Below, piece by piece: positions 24,747 to 42,224 of a stretch of 64,000 nt of DNA. Under the pieces are notes generated by a model. That model was not told the origin of the DNA. It was given only the letters and a program-made list of their open reading frames with translations, and ran no database searches. This stretch comes from Erpobdella octoculata (taxonomy: Eukaryota; Annelida; Clitellata; Hirudinida; Erpobdellidae). Location: positions 25,694,859 through 25,758,858 of the forward strand of contig OZ022246.1 in assembly GCA_963978895.1 (NCBI GenBank). The letters are read 5' to 3'. The position numbers were made by a program, and so were the translations under genes. Position 1 is the first letter of the stretch; each line of letters starts with the position of its first letter.

Positions 24747-25334
24747 GCGGATCCAGGGAAAGGCAGTCCGGCTATGCCCCCCTCACAATTTGTCAATAGA
24801 CTTTGGGCCCCCTTGTCGGAACCAAATTCAAAAATTAAAAAAAACCTATGTTCAGAATGCTAAATAGACATGCATTTTTTCTCGTTCATATCCAAAATCT
24901 CCTATAAACTGGACGCAAATTATTAAAAAATAAAACAAAAAAAAAACGGCTCGTGTAAGCCAAAACATATGTATTTGAATAATGTTAAGCAGGAACATTA
25001 TTTCAGCACAACTTTGGGGTCAACATGTTGAAGGGGCCTAATTTTGTATCATAATGCTAAACGTTTCTTTTCAAAAATAATTAATGACCGGGTATTAGTG
25101 GGAGTTTCTTTTCTTTAAAAAATCTTAAGAGTTTTGCATTTTTTTATATAGCTGATGACAGAAAAATGCAATTTTAAGTATTTTTTGATTTTCTTAAAAT
25201 TTTGTAGATATTTTTCCAAAAACATTTTAAAAACATTGCCAAATAAAATCTTTACGGCTCTGAAAACTGTACTATTCTTTTTTATTTTGCGTAAAAATTG
25301 GCTTCCCACTCAAACGTTGGCTAGATCCGTCAAT
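24747..25334. mobile_element. DNA-transposon-like element, copy 2
   Basis: Starts TAGCGGATCCAGGG and ends TTGGCTAGATCCGTCAATG, an imperfect terminal inverted repeat of about 13 bases. The body includes GTCAACATGTTGAAGGGG as in the copies at 3393 and 54511. No transposase frame is visible. Confidence 0.55.
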
Positions 25335-25736
25335 GAAAGTAATTATATAAAATGTATTTATGATTGTTTCACCAGGTACGAGCCGTCTTTAGCTGAATTA
25401 CAATCTGACTTGAAACAATTATTGTGAAATTTTTACTTATTTTGAATCAATCGATAGCTATGATAAAGTTAAAAGTAGTTTTATCATCATTATTATTACC
25501 GCTATTGATTTTATCAATGTTTTATTGTGTTACTTTTTATTATATATACAACAAAACAACAGCGATTTCAAACATAGGAAAAACAAATTTGTTATTTTAT
25601 TATTCAACTCTTAGAAACATTTTTTCAATACTTGCAAATTTGCAGTTACGTTGTTGGGCTAAAAAAATTGTTAAATTAAATACAAAAAAACCGTTTATAA
25701 GAAACACAATTGAAATACTTTGAATTTTAAAACTTT

Positions 25737-27219
25737 TTAAGACGAATCAACAAGATTGTCATACAATTTGACAATTTTCTGATAATGATTTTCATCTGTT
25801 TTAGCTTCACCGAGAGCATTGTAAAGTTGATTTGCATCTTCTTCTGAAAGTGAATACAAAGTTTTACGTTTTGATGTTTCGATTGTAGCCACGTTTTCAT
25901 ATGAAATTCTCTCATGAAGATCAGTTGAGTGAGTTTTTTGTTTTGTTGATTCAGTTGTAGGAACGTTTTCAGGTGAAATTTTTTGATGATGATTAGTTGA
26001 ATAAGTTGCTTCAATTACTGATTCTTCTTTACAGTGTTTAAGTTTATTTCTTAAACAATAAAATTTTATATGTTTGATAAAATATTTAATTTTTTATAAA
26101 CATTATATAAGGTGTGTTTTACTTTTTTTTCATTTTAACAAAATGAAATAATAGTATTCCAAAGGCAATTAGAACCAGCACTAGAATTGTGAGACAGACA
26201 CCAAGAGCAATTTTAAGATCTTCGTTTTGTTTTAAATTGAAATAAAACATTGAACTGTTTCCATCTTTAACAAAAAATAGTTTGAAACAATTTTTAATTT
26301 GATGATAAAAAACATGTAGTGACATTTTCGTTCAATTTTCAGTAACAAAACGTGAAAATTAAAACTTATTTATTTTTTCAAAAACAAAAAAATTATATTA
26401 CAAACTATTTAATTTTTTTTGAAATAAGTGTTTTTTATTAAAATTTTGTTTAATTTATTTACCTCTACTTATTTCTGTAGATTTAATAAGTCTCTTTGTA
26501 TTTTGTTCTTCTAGTGTAGTTGATGTAATTGCTTAATAAAATAGTTTTAATATCATTCTCATGAAAAATAAAACAGAAAACTTATTTTCAATGACCATTA
26601 AAAATACAACATTACCTGGATTTGTTGCTGTTGTTGTTGTAAACGTTGTTGTTTCCATAGTTGTTGGTAGCGTTGCTGGTAATAAAACAATTGTGAACAA
26701 CAAAAAGTTATAGGAAAAATGATCTTACAGCAATAATTTTTATAAAGTGCTTTATTTAAAGCAAACCCACTCTTTTGAAAAAAATACAAACTCATTTTAT
26801 TTATTTTATTCATTTTAAACTATGATACAATCGGCACAATCACTTGTGATTTTCTTTTAAATCTAGGCCATACGATTATAGAATAATTAAATAACACCCA
26901 CGCTGTCTTCTAGAATCTACTTAATAATCATCAGGTAGTTTCCGCACACATACACATACTCATTTATACAATTTTATCTATTGTTTTTACAACAACCAAT
27001 TTTTCTTCTTGTGCGTACTTGCGAATGAGTTCGCATCAAATAAAATATTTTCTTTGAACCTATTGGGATCGGTTAAAAATTGCGCACAATTGTGCGATTT
27101 TCGCATAATGCGCACAATCCCGTATCAAAAGCAGGACTTTAATTAATAGATACATAAAGTCACAAATGATGTATTTGTTACATTTAAATATGTTTACCTG
27201 CACATTTGTAAATAAGAAT
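25737..27219 (-). pseudogene. C3: class C copy that lost its signal and CTLD exons
   Basis: Remaining exons: 27198-27219 (one base longer than in C1 and C4), stalk 26616-26675, juxtamembrane 26463-26510, TM 26123-26264 and tail 25737-26049. Near 27420 C-intron sequence joins directly to sequence that lies 5' of the gene in C1 (about 7513), a deletion of roughly 1.2 kb that removed the start codon and the whole CTLD. The TM (LTILVLVLIAFGILLFHFV) and tail stay open. The tail keeps ISYENV, YNAL, YQKI and YDNL, so the loss may be young. Without a start exon it cannot make the receptor unless spliced to an upstream gene. Confidence 0.75.
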
Positions 27220-28950
27220 CTTTGAAGAATTTTTTTCGTTAACTTTATTGAATTGATTAATTTTTTAAATACAAAACATATCATTAGAGTTTCTTCTATT
27301 AAACACATTTTGCGTGGATTTATTGAAAAAAGTATTTCTACAAACGAAGCAACTTTGAAAATTAAACAAATTATCATGAATTAATTAATTTGACTATTTT
27401 GAGTAAATGTTAAGAAAAATTTAACTTTCTATTTATTCTTTATGCAAGACTCGCAATCTTGTTAGCGCTGATTTTGTTTCAAGTAGCTCAAACAAAATAA
27501 AACGCTTATCAGCTTAACAATAGAAGCATTTTTTACCTGAACTATTAGTTCCTGCTTATCTATCTTTCTATGTAGTCTACTTCCTTGTACCACATTAAAT
27601 ATTATGAAACATAAACAGATTTAAAACGTGTTTGTTTGTTAAAAATATTACTAGTTGCGTTTTGTAATGTAATTGTCTAATAGAAACAAAATTAACGTAA
27701 TTGTTCTTCCTATTCATTTGCCGCAATTTGGTTTTGCTTGTCTCTAAGGTCAACAGATTTAAGAATTAAAAGATATAGCTGAATGTAGTAATAAGTTCAA
27801 TAACACTTTGGAAAAATGTTATAAGTTAGAATTTATCAACAAATGTATTTAAGTAATTTAATTTAACTTAAATAATGAAAACATGTTTATCATGATTAGA
27901 AAATATTAGAGTTAAAATTTTATGTTTTGCAATTGCAGTTGTAGCACAGTTTTTGCTATTATCTCGTTTAATAAAATCCACTACAGTTTTATTTGTTAAA
28001 AATGATTTGTTAAAAATTTGCGTAGTAATAACTCAGTAAATAAATTATGAAGATTGGTCAGAAGTTCATATTTTTTTTGATTTTATTAATTTTGTTGATA
28101 AAGCTGACAATTGTGTTATTATTAATTGATTTCTCCACCTTATTTAATTTTTTTAAGAAAATCTGTTTTGTGTCACAAGTCACGCCATAAAAAAACCATA
28201 AAAAGCTCCTTGAAAAACGGTTCCTTTGGTTAAAACTTAAACTATGAAATAAATTAGCAATTGTGTAGACTATACGCCCAACAGCCGAATGTTAAACACG
28301 AATATCTTATGCATTTAATGTTTATCGGGTAGATTCACCACAATTAAACGTAAAGTTTTGCATATTAAAGACTAAATGACAGTCATACTTATGAAGCAAC
28401 AGGAAAACAATTTTCAAGAGTTCACTATCAATTTTATTAAAGCTTTTTCTCACTTTGCATATGATTTAAACTCATTTAGATTTTTTTAATTTTGCTTTTT
28501 TCTTCATTGTTATTTGTTTTTTTTTTATTTTTGTGCAATCAATGTTTCTAAATATATCGAATAATATCGATATAGTTTGTGCTAACTCTTGAACATGTCT
28601 TTTGAAGTATTAGTGTTTTGAGTTGAGTATTGATATTGGTATGGTCAATACTATCTAAGTGCCTATTGGGAATAATATTGTGAATATAATTTCTGAATAA
28701 TGTTACCAGCCCTGTTAACATAGCAGCAATAATTTCAAAGTCGTTTAAGAAAACAAAACAGGCAAACAAAAAAGCAAAACAAAATGAATAACTAACCAAA
28801 TACATAATAACCAAAATTATGGTGACAAAATAAACAAAATATAGTCATATAAAGAGGAGATATAATTTAGTTTGTTTTTTTAATGAAAAGAATCATTAAC
28901 AAAATATTTTAACAAGCATTTTCATCAGTTTACACACTTTTTTTTCAATC
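27220..28950. other. Spacer between C3 remains and B1
   Basis: Contains C-type 5' flank (GCAAGACTCGCAATCTTG near 27443) and the B1 3' flank. The part 27963-28930 is duplicated at 57625-58680 beside B2. A short plus-strand frame starting MKIGQKFI occurs in both copies (28049 and 57709) but one base difference gives different C-termini, so I do not call it a gene. Confidence 0.45.
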
Positions 28951-34115
<5,165 letters not shown>

Positions 34116-34204
34116 ACAAAAATGATTTAATTTTTAGTAGAATAATATCACGGTTATTATTGAGTGAGTAAATCAGTGAGAGTTTTGGCTTTTGTTGGTA
34201 TTGT

Positions 34205-34390
34205 ATTGTAATGCACCGTAACACAACGGTAAGGGGAGTTATGCAATCATACTTCCTTAGCGGGTTCAAATCTCTCTCGCGGCGAGACTTAGAAGATTCT
34301 ATGACCATATTGCTCAGACCATTTTCACTGATCAATAAAATGTTACCATTGTCAATATTTTGGACAGTAGGAATGGGTACACCCCAATTC
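34205..34390 (+). mobile_element. Old tRNA-derived SINE
   Basis: Plus strand: CACCGTAACACAACGGTAAG resembles an A-box head and AGCGGGTTCAAATCTCTCTC a B-box. The T-arm is followed by an unrelated body to about 34385. Stems are degraded, so this is not a functional tRNA. Confidence 0.55.
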
Positions 34391-34837
34391 CTATTCATTT
34401 GCCGCAACATTGATGTTATTAAATTAGAAACCGGCCTAAAATCTATCAACCAATTTAATCGGGTAATTAAATTTAACCGAAATAATTGAAACATTTCTAT
34501 TATAATTGAAGATTATTAGAGTGAAAATTTTATGTTTTGTTGTTGCAGTATTAGCACAGTTTATGTTGTTATCTCTTTTAATAAAATCCGATGAATAAAA
34601 ACAATTACGACAATGTACAACAGTGACATGAGTTTCACCCAAAAAACGTTTAGCTTAAACGTTTTTTCTCTTGTAAGACCAATTTACAGAAAAATTAAAA
34701 AAAGTTGTTTTTAGGCGCTCAACATACCATTACAGATGACAAAAACACTAGATCGACTTCACTCAAAAGGTAAACGGTGAGGGTTGAGAGAAAACCTATA
34801 TACATTGTTCTTTAAAAGGTTAATATTGATAAGCTTT

Positions 34838-34905
34838 GATCCACTGACTTTGGTTCCTACTGGACGCTACCTTACCGCTATACCATTAGGGTCCGTCTAG
34901 AAAAC
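34838..34905 (-). repeat. tRNA-head-like segment in A3 3' flank
   Basis: Best preserved copy of the A-gene 3'-flank repeat. Minus strand CCCTAATGGTATAGCGGTAA is A-box-like, and GTGGATCAAAG follows at B-box spacing. Confidence 0.45.
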
Positions 34906-35348
34906 AAACCTTGATAAAATCAATGTTCAAACAGTTTTTTTAAGCAAAATACAATTACATGTTTTTTCAATCCGTTAGTATTTAATGTTTTTTAATTACT
35001 GAACAAAGGTCTAGTGAGTTAATCGTCAAACGATTCAAAGTTTTTTTTCTATGATGAAATTCTCAAACCGTTTAGTTTACTAGGTTGCAAATTATGAAAT
35101 TAAAGTTCTTATTTAAGAATTGGTCGAAATTTCTTTGTAATCCGGCAATGACTGTTTCAACGTCAGTGTTGGTTTTTGATTGTCAAATTTCTGAGACTGA
35201 CTGTTCTCAAATGTTCTTGAATAGTTTCTTCTGTTTCCTTCAGATGTAAAATTGTTGAGCTCCCAAAAACCGTCTAAAACGTTATCGTAAGGATAAAATG
35301 TGTTTCTGTTTCCTTCGAAATTTTCATAGTAATTTTCGTCATTTGTTG

Positions 35349-38300
35349 TCAATGGTATTTCAGTTGTACTACCTGAAAAATGGTTTCAGCTTGCGCGGGG
35401 TAATCTTCTGCTCTTAGTGAAACACTGTAATTGCTTATTTTATTACCAACAGGTAAATTTGGCTGACCAACTGATGGAAGTTGATCATCCTCTTTAGGTT
35501 TTGTAGCGCCCACTCTGACATAACCAGTAGAATCAGGCACAATTGGATCATCATTTTTTGAATCAGTTTTCTTTTTAATGAAGTAGGTTAAAATAAATAC
35601 AACGACACCCACTAGGACGACACCTCCAACACATAAACCAATTATGAGACCAAGATTGCTTGACTCGGGGTATTCCACACAGAAGGCAAACTGAGGTTTG
35701 GAATTAGATATGTGAATCTGGATAAGCAAAAATATGGTATTATTTGTATCATGCGTAAAAAAGTTAAATTTAAGTTTAAACATCTTTGAATGTTTTTTTT
35801 TTAGTAACCAGATTATCAATTATGAAAACATCAGAAAAAAGAAAAAATGGTTTAATAAGTTTGAAAAAGTATGATTGAAAAATTAAAATAACAATGAATA
35901 AAAAACATAAAATGTTTGTTTAAAGAAATAACAGTTGTTGATAAAAGATAGACATATGTGTTAATAGTAATACTTGCTGAGAAAATGAGTTTAAAATTAA
36001 GTTTTAACAACGAGGATTATTGAACTATCACTACCAGTTGTAATAGTTGTAGTAATTAATAATTTATTTAAATTACAGTATATACTAATTTCTAATTCAA
36101 AAGTTATTAAAAAAAAAATATACAAAAACAGGGATAGCTCTTGCTGTTAAACAGGTAATGTTGGCTTTTTCCGTTTTTGGTTCCTTTGACGGAGGCAAGC
36201 ATTTTAATTGATTGGTTGACACGGCAATAACAGTGCAATTTTCTCGACCAATTGTTATTCTGTAGTCATTAATACCAACTCCCACATCCATTTTGTCACC
36301 CTGAATAATTTAAATAATTCATCAATATATTAATACAGAAAATATCAGCTTTAATATATCACTAGCTTCATGCTTATCCAACCTACTGTTTTCAACCAGG
36401 TTCCTATATTATAATTTTTGTTTGTTTAAGCTAAAATAGCAGTTTAGTATCAACATATGGATTTAATCTTTCTATATAAACTTACCATTATTTTTAATGA
36501 CTCGTTTTTAGATGGATCTATTTTGTACACCTCATTGGAAGATTTTATTAGCGGTGGATCAAATTTTGGAGCAAACTTAATTGGAAGGCTTTTGTTAACA
36601 TTTTCACTGTATTTGTCATAATTGTCCATTAATATGGAAATAGCAAATTCTTTTGTTGAACTCGATGAATTTTTCCACGATGCGTCCATTGGAATGTTCA
36701 GATCTGGCATTGGACACTTTAAGGCAATTGAGTTTGGAGCAACGCACAACTGTACAAAAAGTTTCAATTTTTTTTTTACTTTTGCAACGTTAATATGAGT
36801 TTGATATCACAAATTATAATAGTTTAAAAAACAACAGTCCTGTTTTCTAAAACAAAATCGTAAAAATATTATCTTACACTTATTCCAAAACGGCTGAATA
36901 CTTTTTCTCCTTTTTCGGTTACGATGAGACTTGCATTCAAGAGTGGTTTACTGATGGAATCCATTCCTGTTCCATTAATCTGTAACTCAGCTCCTCCGTT
37001 TGATCTGTTGAAATAAAGAACAACTTTTCTAATTAAATATTACTGCATCATTTTTTCAACTTAATTTTAAACACTAACTTTCTTCATTGAGTAATTATTT
37101 TTACAAATTAATTTTTGGTATTGAGAAATAAAATAGTTGAAAAATTGAAATGTTTGCTAAAATGAAACCTTACGTTAATAGAGGGTTTTTTGAAGTAATA
37201 TCAGAAATGCTTGGATTTGGTGCAAAAGAAAACGACAGATCTTTGTTAATTTCTCCACCAGAAAATTCAATTACGATGTTATAAATTCGACCAGCGTAAG
37301 AATTGTTGTTTCCGGGAGCACCAGGAGAGAGAACGGTCAAATTGTTTGGACTCAATGGACTTGAGTACAAAATTAGAATACATTATATCGAAAAAAAATT
37401 AAATGTTTTTCAATTATTAACTTGAATTTTAATAAGTTTCACTACAAAGTAAATCTTTTTTTATAGCATTTTATTAGTTGGTATTTTCAATTTCACAGAC
37501 AAATTATAACTACAACTTTAATAAAAAATAAAAATTTCTCTTACTTTACTACTTTCATTAGGCCTCTGAGTGTGGTTTCATTATTATCCTTGGGTTTGAA
37601 AATAACTGAAAGAATAGGAAACAGATCAAAGTGCAGGCCAGTAATTGCAAGTTCACCACCACCTGCCAAAAGTCCCACTTTCTTAGATATGCCTGAAACA
37701 GTAGGTTTGATACCGGGCATGCTAGGCTCTGTATGAAAAGATAAAAAATTGGTTCAAGAAAATATAAAAGCACTAATTATTTTTTAAATCTAATTAACTT
37801 CATAATTAAGAGAAGTAATTATAAAGTTGTTATTAATTGTTTATTGTCTAACAAAGCAAATCATGACATTTATCACGCTTACATAACTTTTTATTTAATA
37901 AAAAACATTGATTAAAACGCTCAACGATTATTATTGAAAACATTGTTAAGATATTACTGTTTTTTTGTAATAAAGTAATTGTGATGACAAAATTATTTTT
38001 TCAGCTTACTTTTGGTTGTACAGTTAATACCAAAATAATCTCCATTGCATTCACATTTGTAACTTCCATCCATGTTTATGCAAGATCCTCTATTTTGACA
38101 AGGATTTAAGTTTTCACATTCGTTCACATCTGTATAATAAATTGTTTATCTGATAATTGGATTTTAACGAAGTTTGCCTTATGCTACTTCTGCATGTTTT
38201 TATTAATTTAATAACAAATATGCTTGGGACCGAGTTTATTATCAACATAAATAATTGAAGTATTTGTTGACAAATATTATTTATAAATTGAAATGCAGAA

Positions 38301-41025
38301 AAACTTACCAATGCAGTTCTTGCTACCATTCAACTTGTATCCTTGGTAACATTCGCAGTAGTAATCGTTGAACTTGTACTTGCATCTTCCTTGGTTACCA
38401 CATGGAGATGAAAGACATTTGAGATCCTCTGAAAAAAAGCAACCGAAGTACGTTAGTAGTTGTATTTGAACATTTTATGGGAAACAATTGTATACATTTA
38501 TATTTTATTCAAGAAGTAATTTGTTGTTTTAAAAGGTTTATAAATTTATATAGCGCTAATTACAATTTTATGTACTTTTTTAAATTTTCTAAATTAAATT
38601 ATGTTAGTAATTTTCTAATTGAATTCAAAAATATTGAAGTTATCAATCGAAATTTTGAACTTCAAACGTTAGTTCAAGAATGCATAATTGAGAATATAAA
38701 TAAATTGGCTGATCATCAAGCATTGCATAGAGATTGCAGTATTACCGTGTTTTCAGAATAAAATATTTTTTACAATATTAATCAATCACTGAATCACCTT
38801 GAGCACAGTTTTTTCCAATATAACCAGGTGTGCACGAACAGATGTAATCCTTTCCTATGTTCGTACATTTGCCGTTGTTGTTGCACGGATTGCTAAAGCA
38901 AACGTTTGGTGAAGTTGTTGCAGCAGCTGATGTAATCAATGTTTTTAGTTGTTGTTGATGAAGTTTCCAATGATGATTTAATTAAAATAGTTTAATAACT
39001 TATTATAAAAAAAACTCTTACTGCAAGTAAACCAAAAATCCAAAAAGAAAAAAATTAATACCTGATTTTGTCGATATTTGTGTAGTTGGTGATAGTGTTG
39101 TTATAGTTGTTGCTTTTGTAGTAACTTTAGTTCTAGTTTTTCGAGTAGCAGTAGTAATATCGGTTTTTATGTTTGTTAGATGTTTGGTATACATTGTATT
39201 TGTTTCAGAATCATTAATTGTTTTGCATGCAAGAACAGTAAATATAGTTATATTAACAACAGAAGCATCAGCATTTAATTGTATTACTACAGTCAGAGTG
39301 TCAACTTCATTTGGGCTATATCCAAAAAGATAGTTGTACTAAAATTAAAGTTATACTAATTAAATGCAATAAGGTTAATTCATGCTTGTAACAATTGTTG
39401 CTCTAGAAATTTTACAAATGTTGTTGTACTAGTTGTTTTGAAATTGCGAAAAACGTAAGATATGTGTTGTAACAAAGCTTTAAGCGTTATCTGTGTTGTT
39501 TTGCTTATTTATGTTTCTAAACAAAATTGATAGAAAATGATTGATAAAGACAACTTTAAATTTATTTTATACATTGATGGATTGATCACAAACCACGACT
39601 ATATTATGCGCTTAAAATAATTTAGGTCAATAAGGCGTTTAGCATTTTATTGTAATATTTGCATCAAAACCTGTTAGACGAAAGGCCAAAAAAAAACAAA
39701 ATCTAAAAAATAATTTGTTATCAACAACAATCATTTTCACAATTATTATTTTTATTTGTAAACAATATAAAAACGTGTAACTTTATTTGTAAGTACAAAC
39801 TTCTTACTTGTTTGTTAGGATCGATATACCTTGACGGATATTCATACAAACTAACAGAATTGAGAATAAAAGATATCGAAAAGCAGGATCGGGTGTCAAT
39901 ACCCAATACGACACTGACTAAAGAACCTGAAATATTAAAGTCTAAACTTGCCCAACCACTACTATTTTTATAAAGAGAAAATGGTTGATTCCTGTACGAA
40001 GAAAAAGAATTTTGAACCAAATCTTCTAACACACAATTATTTGCTGAAAAATATTTGAAATTATTAATAGTGTACTCTTCACATTTTAGATTTATTAAAA
40101 TCATTTAGTTTAAATTAAATTGAAAATAATGTGAAAAAACGTTATTTTGTTACAATAACAAAAACAAAATGCTAGTAAAATTATCTAAGATAAAAATCTC
40201 AACTTATTTAAACATTGATAAAATTATTTTAAACTTACTTGTTGTAAAATCTGTAAAGCAAATAAGAAATTAAAATAACACAACTTAATAAAAACATTTT
40301 TTTCTGTTTTTTTTTATACTGAAAGCTGCCTTGAGATTTTTAAAAATATAAAATAAGTTTATTTCAAATATATGATAAAAAATAAACATTTTTCCATAAA
40401 TAAATATATATTAAAAAAAATAAATAAGATATTTTCAGTTTTCTTACAACTAACAGTTTTGATTTGAAAATTTTAAAAATAAGTAAAATCTTACAAATAA
40501 TTAAAAAAAGTTAGCTGAGCATGAAAATTATTCTGTTTTTAATACAAATAAACTAACTTTGCAAACAAATAAAATAGAAATTTGATGAGCATGAATAATG
40601 AGAATACCACATAGAACTCCAATAAGAAATGCATGTATTATTATATAGTGCCTCTCCATTTCCCCATTTGAAATATTCGGTTTTTGTGTCTTAAATTAAT
40701 AATGTTTAATTGAATTTTGAAATTTTCATCATTCCTTAATTCTTAACTCACTTGAACTTAACCAATAATAGCCATCGTTTTTATAACCTAAGTTGATCCA
40801 TTTGGCATAATATTTGAAATCTCCCCACGTATCAAGTGCTGCTTCAACAACATCATGATATGATTGATTATAAATTTCTAATAATATAAAACCGTTTTGT
40901 TGGCAATATTCTTGAGCTTCAGTGAATGTTTTTTGCAGTGAAAATCCTTTTGTAAACAAACAAATGTTGAGATTATTGTCGCAATATTGAAGAAATGTAG
41001 CGTTTGACAAAATCAGGGTTAACAT
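35349..41025 (-). CDS. Gene A3: class A receptor, first exon lost and tail frameshifted
   Basis: Exons after the start: 40752-about 41032, 40558-40689, 40239-40250, 39808-40043, 39062-39338, 38798-38926, 38309-38428, 38010-38129, 37545-37728, 37174-37359, 36878-37004, 36486-36749, 36124-36300, 35349-35717. All internal lengths match A1. Homology stops near 41032: the signal exon, intron 1 and proximal flank (about 0.5 kb) are deleted and CTLD sequence abuts old upstream DNA. ATG at 41025 gives only MLTLILSNA before the mature start; an open frame continues upstream to ATG 41278-41280 through former flank. The tail exon to its old stop (35113) is 605 nt, not 606: one base is missing in CCTGAAAAATGG, so the tail ends after LKYH at 35349. 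Intron 5 lacks the helicase relic. Expression is doubtful. Confidence 0.7.
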
Positions 41026-41280
41026 TAGAACATCTCTTAAATTTTCTAAACTGCAATATTGAAGATATAAACATATTTTTTGCATTTTAAAATGTTTTGA
41101 ATTGGTAATAAGTAGTGAATGTTGTTTGATTTGGGAATAAAACTTACACATATATTTTACTATTGATTCTGACTCAAATAAGGCACAAGCAACACTATTG
41201 CACAGCACAATAATAGTTGTACTCAAAACTTGACATATTGCATATTTATTATCTGAACGTTTAACTTCCTTGTGCAACAT

Positions 41281-42224
41281 TAATCGTATTGAATGTAAAA
41301 CATTTTAAAACACGAACCGCTCAAAAATGAATATGTTTAGTTAATTAACTAAATTAAGTTATGTGTTTATAGTTTGATTTTTCTAAATTAAAAAATGTTG
41401 TGAAAATTCTATTTTACTGCCGACATTTAGCTTTTGTTTTTTTTTCGTTGTTATTAAAATTGCTTTTTACTTGAAAAGCCAATCCGCCTAATTTTGTATC
41501 ATAATGCTAAACATTTTTTTTTAAAAATAACTAATGACCGGGTAATAGTGGGAGTTCCTTTTCTTAAAATAACTCTTAAAAGTTTTTTATTTTTAATATA
41601 GCTGATGACAGAGAAATGTAATTGTAAATATTTTTTTTTATTTTTTAAATTTTTGTAGATATTTTTCCACAAAATATTTTTAAAAAATGTAAGGGGTCAA
41701 CAGCACCGCCAAATAACGTCCCTACCTCTGCAAAATAAAACCTGTACGGCTCTGAAAACTGTACTATTCTTTTTTATTTTGCTTAAAAATTAGCTTCCCA
41801 CTCAAAAGTTGGCTAGATCAGGTAATGAAAGTAATTATTAAAAATTTATTTATTTAACTAACTGTTTCACCAGGTACAAGCCGTCTTCAGCTGAATTACA
41901 ATTTGACTTGAAACAATTATTGTGAGATTTTTATTTATTTTGAATAAATTTATAGCTATGATAAAATTAAACGTAGTTTTATCATCATTATTATTACCGT
42001 TATTGATTATAACAATGTTTTATTGTGATACTATTTATTATATATACAACAAAACAATAACAATTTTAAACATAGGAAAAATAAATTTGTTATTTCATTG
42101 TTCAAAGTTTAGAAACATTTCTTTAATACTTGCAAATTCGCTAAAGCATTTGGTTAAATTTTAATACAGATAAAAACAACAGTTTATAGAAAAACAATTG
42201 AAAAACTTCAAATTTTAAAACTAT
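41281..42224. other. Spacer between A3 and C4 with relic transposon
   Basis: 41476-41830 is a shortened copy of the DNA-transposon-like element (ends GTTGGCTAGATCAGG). 41900-42180 is the C-gene 3' flank, which contains a short plus-strand hydrophobic frame (from 41922) also found beside C3 (25424) but broken beside C1. I do not count it as a gene. Confidence 0.4.

Noticed and set aside
25424..25723. Plus-strand hydrophobic frame 3' of C genes (also 41922 and 4160 regions)
   Set aside because: The frame is shifted beside C1 and ends differently in each copy; differences look unconstrained, so I treat it as flanking sequence.
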